From NCBI GenBank assembly GCA_964449295.1, contig CAYUZN010000001.1, positions 1-54,287 of the forward strand: a stretch of DNA of 54,287 nucleotides, read 5' to 3'. The notes under the pieces were generated by a model. It was given only the letters and a program-made list of their open reading frames with translations, was not told where the DNA came from and made no database searches. A program made the position numbers and the translations under genes. Shown in pieces: positions 8,766 to 16,878 of this stretch; positions within the stretch are counted from its first letter, which is position 1, and every line of letters starts with the position of its first letter. This DNA is from CANJJB01 sp964449295 (GTDB lineage: Bacteria; Chlamydiota; Chlamydiia; Chlamydiales; Rhabdochlamydiaceae).

Positions 8766-9430
8766 AAACGTGTTATTACATCCTTTACTTGTTTAAATGT
8801 CGTCACAGAAAAATCGATATCGTTCTTGGGAGGTGACATCATGCTAAGTCCCCTTCCCCAACGCATATGAATTGTTCTGCATCCCAGCTCTTTAGCTGGT
8901 GTCAGATCGATAGCCACTCTATCTCCACACACCACTGTCTCTTGGGGTGTAAAACCAAGATCTCCAATAATTGCTTGATAATGAGGCTTTTTGTTACGAT
9001 CCTCTGAAACAATAATTTTACTAAAAATAGATGAATCAATACCAGCTTTTTCCATTTTTTTGAGCTGCAGCTCTTTTTTTCCTACCGTCACTAAAGCTAG
9101 TTGATGGTTATATTTGAGCTCTGTGAGCACATCTAAGACATCATCTAAAGGTAAAACCGTGATATCAGAGGGAAAGTCTTCATAAATTGTCTTCTCTCCG
9201 ATCTCATAAAAATGTTTATCTGCTTCCATCAATTCAAGAAATTCTGATAGAGAGGATCTCGCGCAGCCTCCTGTTTTGTCTAGCCTTCTAAGCAGGGCAA
9301 GCGCTTCTGTTTCATCAGAGACTGTAAGTCCTGCTGTGATCATATTTTGAAGTGCTCTTTCTAGCTGCACTTCCGTGATGCACCCTGACGTATCGATTAA
9401 TGTATCATCCAAATCAAAGATTATTAACAA
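8762..9430 (-). CDS. HAD-family hydrolase (phosphatase-like)
   Basis: The protein opens with the HAD motif I, IIFDLDDTLIDTS, where the two aspartates are the nucleophile and general acid. LVTVGKKEL is a plausible motif II, and K near residue 130 followed by CGDRVAIDLTPAKELG gives motifs III and IV. At 222 residues with a helical cap (about residues 17-90) it resembles phosphoglycolate-phosphatase-like HADs; the substrate cannot be read from sequence. The start appears to be a TTG at 9430 inside the end of yvcK, since a stop lies two codons upstream. The 17-base overlap with yvcK and the ATGA overlap with efp place it firmly in the operon. Confidence 0.8.
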   Translation of the reverse strand: MLIIFDLDDTLIDTSGCITEVQLERALQNMITAGLTVSDETEALALLRRLDKTGGCARSSLSEFLELMEADKHFYEIGEKTIYEDFPSDITVLPLDDVLDVLTELKYNHQLALVTVGKKELQLKKMEKAGIDSSIFSKIIVSEDRNKKPHYQAIIGDLGFTPQETVVCGDRVAIDLTPAKELGCRTIHMRWGRGLSMMSPPKNDIDFSVTTFKQVKDVITRL

Positions 9431-10376
9431 TTTTCATTAACTCGTGAGCTAGTTTTTGTGAATCATGGCGAATTAAATTTCGCTTAATGAGATCTTTTTT
9501 ATGACCCTCTTTCAACTCTCCTAAAAGAGAGGCAGACCGAATACGATCATCTGTCACATCATTGGTAATAAGATCTCCTTCAGAGGCATAGAGATCGATC
9601 AACTCTTGAGGAGGAGTTTGATTATTCACAAGAATATAATCAAAAATATCTTCCCCAATGAAACGTGAAATCTCCTCTAAATAGTGGCTAACTTTAAATC
9701 CTGTAGTTTGTCCTTTTCGATTCATGAGATTCATAACAAAGATTTTTTTAGCGCCACTCTCTCTTAACGCGTCTGCAATACCTTCGACTAAAATGTTGGG
9801 GATTAAAGATGTGTGAAGGCCTCCTGGCCCAAAAATAATAAGATCGGCATTCATAATTTCATGAATCGCTCTTGGATTAGCTTTAGGATAGGGTTCTAAA
9901 TAAATTGAGCTGTAGCCATTTTCGATCTCTTGTGAGAGATAAATCTCCCTTTCCCCTTCTAAGAGTTTGCAATTGCGCAAAATCATCTTGAGTCGCACTT
10001 GGTGCGTCGTAACCGGAATGACTTTTCCTTTGATGAAGAGAATGCGAGAGACCTCTTCGACAGCTTTCTCAAAACTTCCCGTCACTTTTTCAAGAGCAGA
10101 GAGAAGAAGATTGCCAAAGCTATGACCTTCAAGTCCTCCTTGCTCAAATCGATAGTTCATCAAACTTCTCAAAAGACGAGAGGAATCTGAAAGAGCCACC
10201 AAACACTGACGCACATCTCCTGGCGGAAGAACACCGAGTTCATCTCTTAAGATACCCGTACTTCCTCCATCATCTGCCATAGAGACGATAGCGCTAATAT
10301 CAACTTCGTAATTTTTTAAGCCTCGTAGAACGGTAAAATTCCCCGTTCCTCCCCCGATGGTGACAATTTTCTTCAC
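9414..10376 (-). CDS. yvcK: YvcK/CofD-like family protein (gluconeogenesis factor)
   Basis: Members of this UPF0052 family bind UDP-sugars; in Bacillus and relatives YvcK affects cell wall synthesis and growth on gluconeogenic carbon. The N terminus KKIVTIGGGTGNFTVLRGLK is the family nucleotide-sugar site. VSMADDGGSTGILRDELGVLPPGD and GHSFGNLLL follow, then the FGPGGLHTSLIPN segment. The length of 320 residues is normal. The start codon overlaps the rpe stop (ATGA). C. trachomatis has no gene between rpe and efp1, so yvcK and the HAD gene are additions to the conserved chlamydial block. Its role in a bacterium with little peptidoglycan is an open point. Confidence 0.88.
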   Translation of the reverse strand: MKKIVTIGGGTGNFTVLRGLKNYEVDISAIVSMADDGGSTGILRDELGVLPPGDVRQCLVALSDSSRLLRSLMNYRFEQGGLEGHSFGNLLLSALEKVTGSFEKAVEEVSRILFIKGKVIPVTTHQVRLKMILRNCKLLEGEREIYLSQEIENGYSSIYLEPYPKANPRAIHEIMNADLIIFGPGGLHTSLIPNILVEGIADALRESGAKKIFVMNLMNRKGQTTGFKVSHYLEEISRFIGEDIFDYILVNNQTPPQELIDLYASEGDLITNDVTDDRIRSASLLGELKEGHKKDLIKRNLIRHDSQKLAHELMKIVNNL

Positions 10377-11038
10377 GCGTTTTTCCCTCGCAAAGTTTTA
10401 ATCGCTTGTTTCAAATCTTTGGCTTTTTGCAGATGTGTTCCTGAGACTAATACATTAGCCCCTTCTTTGATACATAAAGGTGCTGTCTTATCATCAATTC
10501 CGCCATCAACTTGTATATCAAGGGCAATATCCCGTGTTTGACAAGCTTTTTTTACAAAATGCACCTTCTCTAAGACTTCAGGCATAAACGCTTGCCCTCC
10601 AAATCCAGGATTTACAGTCATCAAAAGCATAAGATCACATTTATCCAAATATTTAGTAACTAATTCTACCGAGGTCTCTGGTGAAAGAGCAAGGCCTGCC
10701 AACACATTGCACTTATGAATATAGGCCAGCGTCTCTTCAACCTGCTCTGTTGCCTCTAAATGAAAGGTGATTCTATCTGCCCCTGCCTCAACAAAACGCT
10801 CTACAAAATCAAAGGGGTTATAAATCATCAGGTGAACATCGAGAAACAGATTGCATGAGCGTTTAATCGCAGCTACCGCCTTAGGGCCTAAAGTGAGATT
10901 GGGAACAAACAGCCCATCCATGACATCGATGTGAAGAGCATCGGCGCCTGCCTCTTCTAGACGCTTCGATTCATCCCCTAGTTTGGCAAAATCAAAGGCT
11001 AAAATAGACGGAAGAACTTGTATTTTATTTTTTTTCAT
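10373..11038 (-). CDS. rpe: Ribulose-phosphate 3-epimerase
   Basis: Rpe interconverts ribulose-5-phosphate and xylulose-5-phosphate in the pentose phosphate pathway. The 221-residue TIM barrel shows VLPSILAFDFAKLGDE, the metal-binding stretch DALHIDVMDGLFVPN, the histidine and aspartate in LDVHLMIYNP, the MTVNPGFGGQAFM phosphate region and DIQVDGGI near the end, all family hallmarks. It starts 17 bases after the unknown gene upstream and overlaps yvcK by the ATGA junction. The order rpe, then efp, accB and accC further on, matches CT121-CT124 of C. trachomatis apart from the inserted yvcK and HAD genes. Confidence 0.95.
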   Translation of the reverse strand: MKKNKIQVLPSILAFDFAKLGDESKRLEEAGADALHIDVMDGLFVPNLTLGPKAVAAIKRSCNLFLDVHLMIYNPFDFVERFVEAGADRITFHLEATEQVEETLAYIHKCNVLAGLALSPETSVELVTKYLDKCDLMLLMTVNPGFGGQAFMPEVLEKVHFVKKACQTRDIALDIQVDGGIDDKTAPLCIKEGANVLVSGTHLQKAKDLKQAIKTLRGKNA

Positions 11039-11055
11039 AGAGATATACTATAGTC

Positions 11056-12924
11056 TTATTTTCTTAGAGTCAAGAATTGAGTCTTCTCTTCCTCTGTTTT
11101 ATAAAAATAAATGCCTCCAAAAAATTTTATTTCCCTATAGACAGGTCGTGCCACAAGAAGGTTATCGTTAAAGCTCTCTAGAATTAAAGGATTTTCTTGT
11201 CTTTGCATAAAATAAACACCTTCTGGTTTAACCTGGATGAATTCTTCTCTCTCTGGATGTTCGAGAAGCTCTTTCCAGAGTAAAAACAAATCTTTAACAA
11301 ACTCGACCGAGAGAATACTTCTCATCTCAATAGGAAAGAGTGAATGGAAAAGGCTTTCCAAAAGAAGTTCATCTGTTTGGGGTAAAACTTCAAATGATTG
11401 TTTTAGGGTTGCAAGAAGCTCTATTTGCTTAGCAATCATCCCCCCATTGTAATCTCTGACCTCTCCCACTACTTTTTGAAGTTCTTGGATCACACTTTGC
11501 CTTGCCTTAAAAAGATCAAGAGAATCATCGTCACGCACATATTGATCTGACGAAATGCGCACCCGAAAAACACACGCTTCTTTAGGGTATTTCTTGCGCA
11601 GCATTCCCAAACGTTTGACTCTATCGGGAACAAATGTCAACAATGTCTCGTGTTCTGCAAATTTTTCCTGAATTGAGGGCGTATCAGGAAAGAGAATGCG
11701 CACTAAAATCACGGTAAAACACAGCTTTTGATCTAATTGCTCATCAAATGATAAAATCACTTGAGGAAGATCTTTGACAAATCGCAATTCTTTAGCCAGC
11801 GTCACAATATGACGAATCACTTCTTCTTCATTACGTGGCATGAAAAGAGGTTTGAGTGCTACTTCAATACTACGCTTCAGCTCACCTGGCAGCGATAAAC
11901 GAAGAGATCTCACCTCTTCTTTAGAAAATCCACTCCCATCATCTTTTTCTATTTCAAGATAAAGCGTGTGAATCTCTTCCCCTCCCCCTTCGTTGACAAA
12001 AAAAGAATTTGGCACAGGATTCACATAAGAGGGCATAGCATTTTTAAGGGCTTTGACAAAATGCCTCTCTTCAAATAGCTCATTGGGTTTAAGAAAATTA
12101 AGTCCCACACAAATGCCAAGAACTCTTTTCATGCCCCAAGGAAGATGGAGATTAACGGGGTGGATTTTTAAACGGATATGTCTGACGTCTTTCTCTTTAT
12201 CTAGTGAGCGCTGAATTGATTTGCGAAAAAGATAAAAGAGGGTGATCAAACGACTCAAATGATGAGTTTCTCTCTCTGCTTTAAACTCATCTTGACTCAT
12301 GACAAAAAAATGTTGCATCTCTCCAAAAATATCGTAGTCAATCTCATCTGGTCTTTTTTGAATGAGCTCTAAAATTTTTTCCTGAATATGAGTCTGTTTT
12401 TCATTTGATCTTACGCTATGAACTTCCAAAATGCGATTTGTATGATAAAAAGAGATAAGACCTAGACGAATTTCTGTTTCGATGATCTGTAAATTATGCT
12501 TTAGAAGCTGGGCATCGACATCTGCATTCAGCTGGACGACCATCTCTGCCAGCGTGTAGAGTTGAGATGAGAGATTGGCAAATCTAAAGTCGGTGGTAAA
12601 GAAAAAAGAGACAGTGAGCCTTTGTCCTGGTAGCAACCACTGATGGATCATATCGTAGAAAATTTTGCCAATATTTAATCTGTTTTGACAGACAAAAAAG
12701 AGAGAGAGTTTATCGTGGCTAAGCGACCATTTAAGAAGAGGCAACGTGCGATCAAAAACAGATAGGGCTTCTTCTTGTCTTTCTTCATCGAGATGATCAA
12801 AAAAAAATGGATCTGGGAAAATACGCCTGAGCGCATTTTGCACAGCACTCGTATAAAGAGCAGATCCTGGATGATCAATCCCCTCATCAAAGACTGTCAC
12901 TACATGAGAATTTTTTGTCGTCAT
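11056..12924 (-). CDS. Unknown large soluble protein
   Basis: A 622-residue frame without signal peptide or membrane helices. I do not recognise a domain. It begins MTTKNSHVVTVFDEGIDHPGSALY and has charged, helix-rich segments throughout; the C terminus is short and basic. Its start overlaps the stop of the aspartokinase-like gene (ATGA), and its stop lies 17 bases before rpe, so it is expressed with the operon. The fixed place in a metabolic operon and the intact long frame argue for a real, maintained protein. Nothing visible links it to amino acid or sugar metabolism. A profile search against chlamydial hypothetical families would be the deciding test. Confidence 0.7.
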   Translation of the reverse strand: MTTKNSHVVTVFDEGIDHPGSALYTSAVQNALRRIFPDPFFFDHLDEERQEEALSVFDRTLPLLKWSLSHDKLSLFFVCQNRLNIGKIFYDMIHQWLLPGQRLTVSFFFTTDFRFANLSSQLYTLAEMVVQLNADVDAQLLKHNLQIIETEIRLGLISFYHTNRILEVHSVRSNEKQTHIQEKILELIQKRPDEIDYDIFGEMQHFFVMSQDEFKAERETHHLSRLITLFYLFRKSIQRSLDKEKDVRHIRLKIHPVNLHLPWGMKRVLGICVGLNFLKPNELFEERHFVKALKNAMPSYVNPVPNSFFVNEGGGEEIHTLYLEIEKDDGSGFSKEEVRSLRLSLPGELKRSIEVALKPLFMPRNEEEVIRHIVTLAKELRFVKDLPQVILSFDEQLDQKLCFTVILVRILFPDTPSIQEKFAEHETLLTFVPDRVKRLGMLRKKYPKEACVFRVRISSDQYVRDDDSLDLFKARQSVIQELQKVVGEVRDYNGGMIAKQIELLATLKQSFEVLPQTDELLLESLFHSLFPIEMRSILSVEFVKDLFLLWKELLEHPEREEFIQVKPEGVYFMQRQENPLILESFNDNLLVARPVYREIKFFGGIYFYKTEEEKTQFLTLRK

Positions 12925-13706
12925 TCATCCTCAAAAATCAATGATAAAGCCTCTCTTGGGGAAGAAACATCCCCTATAAGAGTACCTATAGCTCGATCAA
13001 AGTCTTCGAATGGCAGAATATGCAAAGGCAATTTATTTTTTAAGGCTAAAGTCACACAGCGGTGATGAAGAACCTTTGCCCCTTGCCGTGTGATCTTTAG
13101 AGCTTCTTCATAAGTGAGGGTAGAAAATAAGATGGCATTTTTGTCTTTTTTAGGATCAGTGGAAAAAATTCCTGGAACATCTTTATAAAATTCCACTTTT
13201 GCAGCCTTTAGTGCCACACCTAAAGCCACAGCTGTCGTATCTGACCCCCCTCTTCCCAATGTTGTGATCTCACCCTCTCTACTCATCCCTTGAAATCCAG
13301 CTACAATCACAATTTTGTTCTGCATCAACTGTCTGAGAAGTCTCTGCGGTCTAATTTCGACAATACGCGCCTCTGTATGATCAGATGTCGTGATAATCCC
13401 CGATTGACTCCCCGTAAAAGAGATCGCCTCTTTTCCTTTAGCAGCAAGAGCCATGGCAAGAAGCGCAATACTGATCCTCTCTCCTACCGAGATCAACATA
13501 TCTTGCTCCCGCCTGGGAGGCTCTGGATGAACTTCTTTAGCTAAAGCCAGCAGTTGATCGGTTGTATTGCCCATAGCGCTGACAACAACCACGACCTGTT
13601 CATAATTTGCAGCTCTTGATAAAATGATATCTGCAATTTTAGAAAATTGAGAAGGTGTGGCAACAGAGGCTCCTCCAAATTTCATTATAAGTGTGCGTTG
13701 CTGCAT
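12921..13706 (-). CDS. Aspartokinase catalytic domain protein lacking ACT domains
   Basis: The protein belongs to the amino-acid kinase family and most resembles aspartate kinase, which phosphorylates aspartate at the head of lysine/diaminopimelate synthesis. It shows LIMKFGGASVA (usual form KFGGTSVA), VVVVSAMGNTTD, ISVGERISIALL, TLGRGGSDTTAVALG and VEFYKDVPGIFSTDP. At 261 residues it ends shortly after the catalytic domain, whereas typical aspartokinases run to 400-450 residues with two ACT regulatory domains. Feedback control by lysine or threonine through ACT domains should therefore be absent. It heads the operon. Another amino-acid kinase function is possible, but the GRGGSDTTA motif favours aspartokinase. 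Confidence 0.82.
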   Translation of the reverse strand: MQQRTLIMKFGGASVATPSQFSKIADIILSRAANYEQVVVVVSAMGNTTDQLLALAKEVHPEPPRREQDMLISVGERISIALLAMALAAKGKEAISFTGSQSGIITTSDHTEARIVEIRPQRLLRQLMQNKIVIVAGFQGMSREGEITTLGRGGSDTTAVALGVALKAAKVEFYKDVPGIFSTDPKKDKNAILFSTLTYEEALKITRQGAKVLHHRCVTLALKNKLPLHILPFEDFDRAIGTLIGDVSSPREALSLIFEDE

Positions 13707-13726
13707 TTTAAGACCTTAGTGAAACC

Positions 13727-13742
13727 CAGGCTCTAAAGCCTG
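13727..13742 (-). promoter_or_regulatory. Short hairpin upstream of the minus-strand operon
   Basis: CAGGCT, a four-base loop and AGCCTG form a perfect six-base-pair stem. It sits about 20 bases upstream of the aspartokinase-like ATG, inside its likely 5' leader. It could affect translation or be part of a terminator-like leader, but no run of T follows it on the minus strand. Role unproven. Confidence 0.3.
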
Positions 13743-13754
13743 AGATTATACTCA

Positions 13755-13806
13755 GAGGTAGTTGCAAACTCAGGTTCTGTCTAATTTTGGGTTTTGTAAC
13801 TACCTC
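13755..13806. repeat. Inverted repeat GAGGTAGTT...AACTACCTC, left flank of MYND gene
   Basis: Arms of 14 bases (GAGGTAGTTGCAAA against TTTGTAACTACCTC, one mismatch) enclose a 24-base loop. A related repeat lies at 14895-14931 on the other side of the MYND gene. Besides the arm, both share the run AAACT.A.GGTTCT just inside it. The two copies therefore look like a flanking pair in direct orientation rather than two unrelated terminators. Confidence 0.55.
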
Positions 13807-13909
13807 CCCAATCAATTAACCATACCAATGAAACCTGAATGTCTGAAAGCAAAAAAAATACTTTTTAATTTGACATCAAGTTTCTTGATCTTCTAGTCTT
13901 TTATCTCAC

Positions 13910-13928
13910 TTATCCACAATAATCCACA
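13910..13928 (+). promoter_or_regulatory. Two DnaA-box-like sequences in tandem
   Basis: TTATCCACA (13910-13918) matches the bacterial DnaA box consensus exactly. TAATCCACA (13920-13928) differs from it by one base and begins ten bases later, one helical turn. They lie in the AT-rich spacer between divergent transcription units, just before the AAAGGAGG ribosome site of the MYND gene. They could be a DnaA regulatory site; a replication origin would need more boxes and a skew change. Confidence 0.4.
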
Positions 13929-13944
13929 TAAAAGGAGGGTTACA

Positions 13945-14901
13945 ATGTCTGCACCTGCTTTACAACAGTCTACAGGTTATTCAAATATATGCTGGGGTTG
14001 TTTGATTCAACCAGAAAAACCAGAAAATTTACTAGATTGTAATTGTGATGTAGCAAAGTATTGCAATCAAAAATGTCAAAAAGCTGATGCATCTCATCTC
14101 TATCTTTGCCAGGCTCTACAACAGGCAAGAAAACCAGATCCTGAAGAGTGGGCTAAGCTGAAAGATGCATTTAAAAAACAAGAAAAACCTGTTGGATTAA
14201 TTAGTTTTTGCAGAAATATGGAAGCATCTCCTACCTATTTAAAATGTTTTGCAGCCATGATAAGAGCTCTACATGACTGCAAAGAGAGCCTAAAAGACAA
14301 AGAACCTATAGAAATTTTATTTAAACAATTAAAATTCAAAGGAGACATACTACCTACCAATGTTGGGCTAGAGGCTATTTTAAATTTTTTAGATCGCAAT
14401 CAGATAGGGTTTTGTCAACTACCATCTTCATATGGATTTTTACCCACTTATATTCACTCCAAAAAATTTCCTGTACTAGCTATTGAAGGCTCTCCCTCTA
14501 ATTTTGAAAAAATTTTTAAATTACAACAAGAAAATCAAAACCAGGTTGAAAAAAAATTCCCAGATAATCTTATGTTCAAAGAGACAATGATGGTAGACAG
14601 CTTTGACGATGGATTGGATAAAATTAAAAAAGCTGCTCCTAAGATGGCGTTATATCTGAAAACAATTCAGAATCTAAAAGAAAACCTGGAGCAATTAGTA
14701 AGCTATATAAAGGGTGAAGGAAAATTTATAATCTTAGTAGCTACACAAGACAAATCTTTGTTAGAGACTGAGATTGAAAAGAATTTTGAACCTATTGATA
14801 TAAAATCATTATTTGATGCTGAAGGGGGAGATTTTGATGATGTGCTCGCTTTAGATTCAGAGTTTGCACCTTGCAGGCTTGTTTTTTATAAGAAGAGGTA
14901 G
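13945..14901 (+). CDS. MYND-type zinc-finger protein (putative effector)
   Basis: The N terminus carries a MYND-like zinc finger: C16-x2-C19, C32-x-C34, C40-x3-C44, H51-x3-C55, with the typical YCNQKCQ centre. MYND fingers bind proline-rich peptides and are essentially a eukaryotic protein-protein module. The remaining 260 residues are not recognised; they are soluble, lysine-rich and lack a signal peptide. A strong AAAGGAGG ribosome site precedes the ATG. The gene stands alone between a minus-strand operon and rpsA and is flanked by related short repeats. Use as a type III effector acting on host proteins is a reasonable guess from the domain and the organism, not something seen here. The spacing of the second cysteine pair is one residue short of the usual C-x2-C. 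Confidence 0.75.
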   Translation: MSAPALQQSTGYSNICWGCLIQPEKPENLLDCNCDVAKYCNQKCQKADASHLYLCQALQQARKPDPEEWAKLKDAFKKQEKPVGLISFCRNMEASPTYLKCFAAMIRALHDCKESLKDKEPIEILFKQLKFKGDILPTNVGLEAILNFLDRNQIGFCQLPSSYGFLPTYIHSKKFPVLAIEGSPSNFEKIFKLQQENQNQVEKKFPDNLMFKETMMVDSFDDGLDKIKKAAPKMALYLKTIQNLKENLEQLVSYIKGEGKFIILVATQDKSLLETEIEKNFEPIDIKSLFDAEGGDFDDVLALDSEFAPCRLVFYKKR

Positions 14902-14931
14902 TTATAAAACTTAAGGTTCTACAACCACCTC
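14895..14931. repeat. Inverted repeat GAGGTAGTT...AACCACCTC, right flank of MYND gene
   Basis: Nine-base arms with one mismatch enclose about 19 bases. The left arm overlaps the TAG stop codon of the MYND gene, so the hairpin may act in mRNA 3' end formation. It is related to the repeat at 13755-13806 (same arm, then AAACTTAAGGTTCT against AAACTCAGGTTCT). Confidence 0.5.
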
Positions 14932-15088
14932 TTTCAACAAAAGCTGCGATTTCGATCTTTTCTTATTGATGTTATTTTTAAGGATTTGCTATTGTTTTCC
15001 CTTTACCCGTAATTACTCTAGCAGGTCTTTTAAAGAGAGTGTCTAGGATAAGCTGCGAATTTAGAAACTGTAAGGAGAAACCTTTAAC

Positions 15089-16840
15089 ATGTCCAAAACT
15101 ACAAATGACTGGAGCGAATGCAACATTATTGATGATGTCGACTTCAAAGAGGAAGACGCTCAATTATTTAAAAAATTATTAAGCAAAAAAGAAGGAGAAG
15201 AAGGGAAAGGTTCTGTCTCTTCCATGAGCTCTGGACAAGTGCTAAAAGGGCGTATCGTTGAGATCACAAAAGATTTTATCGTCGTTGACGTCGGCTTAAA
15301 ATCGGAAGGACTTGTTCCTTTAAATGAATTTATTGACACATCCGACCTCTCCCTGGGCAATGAAGTCGAGGTTTTCTTAGATCAAACCGAAGGAGAAGAT
15401 GGACAAATCGTTCTGTCTCATGAAAAAGCACGAAGACTCCGCCAATGGGAACACATTGTCCATAATTGTAAAGAGGGCTCTATTGTCACTGGAAAAGTTA
15501 TGCGCAAAGTCAAAGGTGGACTTATGGTCGATATCGGGATGGAAGCATTCCTTCCAGGTTCTCAAATCGACAACAAGCGCATTAAGAATCTCGATGATTA
15601 CGTCGATAAAACTTTTGAATTTAAAATTCTTAAAATCAATAGCGATAGAAAAAATGTCGTTGTCTCTCGCAGAGAACTTCTAGAAGAAGAGCGCATCTCC
15701 AAAAAAGTTGAAATGTTGGAAAACATCACAGAGGGGCAAGTGCGCACAGGTGTTGTTAAAAACATCACTGATTTTGGTGTTTTCTTAGATCTCGATGGTA
15801 TCGATGGTCTTCTCCACATTACAGATATGACATGGAAGCGTATTAAACATCCGTCTGAAATGGTGAACTTAGGTGATGAGATTGAAGTGGTTGTTCTCAA
15901 TGTCGATAAAGATAAGGGACGTGTCGCTCTTGGCATGAAACAAAAAGAGTCTAACCCTTGGGAAGAAATTGAAAAGAAATATGTCCCTGGAACACACGTG
16001 AAAGGCAAGATCGTCAGCTTAGTGCCTTATGGAGCATTTATTGAAATCGAACCTGGCATTGAAGGTCTGATCCATGTCTCTGAAATGTCATGGACAAAAA
16101 ACATCTCCGATCCTAGTGAAATGGTCAAAAAAGGTGACGATGTTGAAGCCCTGGTTCTCGGCGTTCAGAAAGAAGAAGGAAAAATTTCTCTTGGGATGAA
16201 GCAACTCGAGAAAAATCCTTGGGATGAAGTGGAAAAAAAATATCCAATTGGAAGTAATGTCGAAGCTGAGATCCGCAATTTAACAAACTACGGGGCTTTT
16301 GTTGAGCTTGAACCTGGCATTGATGGTCTCATTCATATTTCTGATTTGAGCTGGATTAAAAAAGTTTCTCACCCTTCTGAAGTTTTGAAGAAAGGTGATA
16401 AAGTAGAAGCTATTGTTCTTTCTATTGATAAAGAGAGCAAAAAAATCACACTCGGCGTAAAACAACTGAGTGAAAATCCATGGGAAAATATTGAAAAAGC
16501 ACTGCCGACAGGATCTCTTGTCAAAGGTGTTGTCACAAAAATTACAGCTTTTGGAGCTTTTGTTGAACTTGAAAATGGGATTGAAGCGTTGATTCACGTG
16601 ACAGAACTCTCTGACCAACCTTTTGGTAAAGTTGAAGAAGTCATTTCTAAAGGACAAGATATTATTGCTAAAGTGATCAAATTGGATTCAGAACACAAAA
16701 AGATCTCCTTGTCTATCAGAGAACATCTCGTGGAAAAAAACAAAGAAAATCACGATGACATTGTCGTTGGTGAAAAGAAAAAACGCACCACCAAGAAGAA
16801 AACCAAAGATAAAAAAGAAGAGGAAGAAGCAGGCAGTTGA
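15089..16840 (+). CDS. rpsA: 30S ribosomal protein S1
   Basis: S1 binds mRNA leaders and helps them dock on the 30S subunit. The 583-residue protein contains six S1 RNA-binding repeats. Typical blocks are GLVPLNEF, GVFLDLDGIDGLLHITDMTW, GAFIEIEPGIEGLIHVSEMSW, GAFVELEPGIDGLIHISDLSW and GAFVELENGIEALIHVTEL, each followed by a VALGMKQ-type strand. The C terminus is a lysine-rich tail (KKKRTTKKKTKDKK). A ribosome site (AAGGAG) precedes the ATG. It heads the plus-strand translation block, as CT098 does in C. trachomatis, and nusA follows within 40 bases. Confidence 0.96.
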   Translation: MSKTTNDWSECNIIDDVDFKEEDAQLFKKLLSKKEGEEGKGSVSSMSSGQVLKGRIVEITKDFIVVDVGLKSEGLVPLNEFIDTSDLSLGNEVEVFLDQTEGEDGQIVLSHEKARRLRQWEHIVHNCKEGSIVTGKVMRKVKGGLMVDIGMEAFLPGSQIDNKRIKNLDDYVDKTFEFKILKINSDRKNVVVSRRELLEEERISKKVEMLENITEGQVRTGVVKNITDFGVFLDLDGIDGLLHITDMTWKRIKHPSEMVNLGDEIEVVVLNVDKDKGRVALGMKQKESNPWEEIEKKYVPGTHVKGKIVSLVPYGAFIEIEPGIEGLIHVSEMSWTKNISDPSEMVKKGDDVEALVLGVQKEEGKISLGMKQLEKNPWDEVEKKYPIGSNVEAEIRNLTNYGAFVELEPGIDGLIHISDLSWIKKVSHPSEVLKKGDKVEAIVLSIDKESKKITLGVKQLSENPWENIEKALPTGSLVKGVVTKITAFGAFVELENGIEALIHVTELSDQPFGKVEEVISKGQDIIAKVIKLDSEHKKISLSIREHLVEKNKENHDDIVVGEKKKRTTKKKTKDKKEEEEAGS

Positions 16841-16878
16841 AGTTAACTTCACTCCAAGCTTTTAATAAGGATAAATAC

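Noticed and set aside
15598..16008. 136-codon minus-strand ORF inside rpsA
   Set aside because: It is an antisense shadow produced by the repetitive S1 domains.
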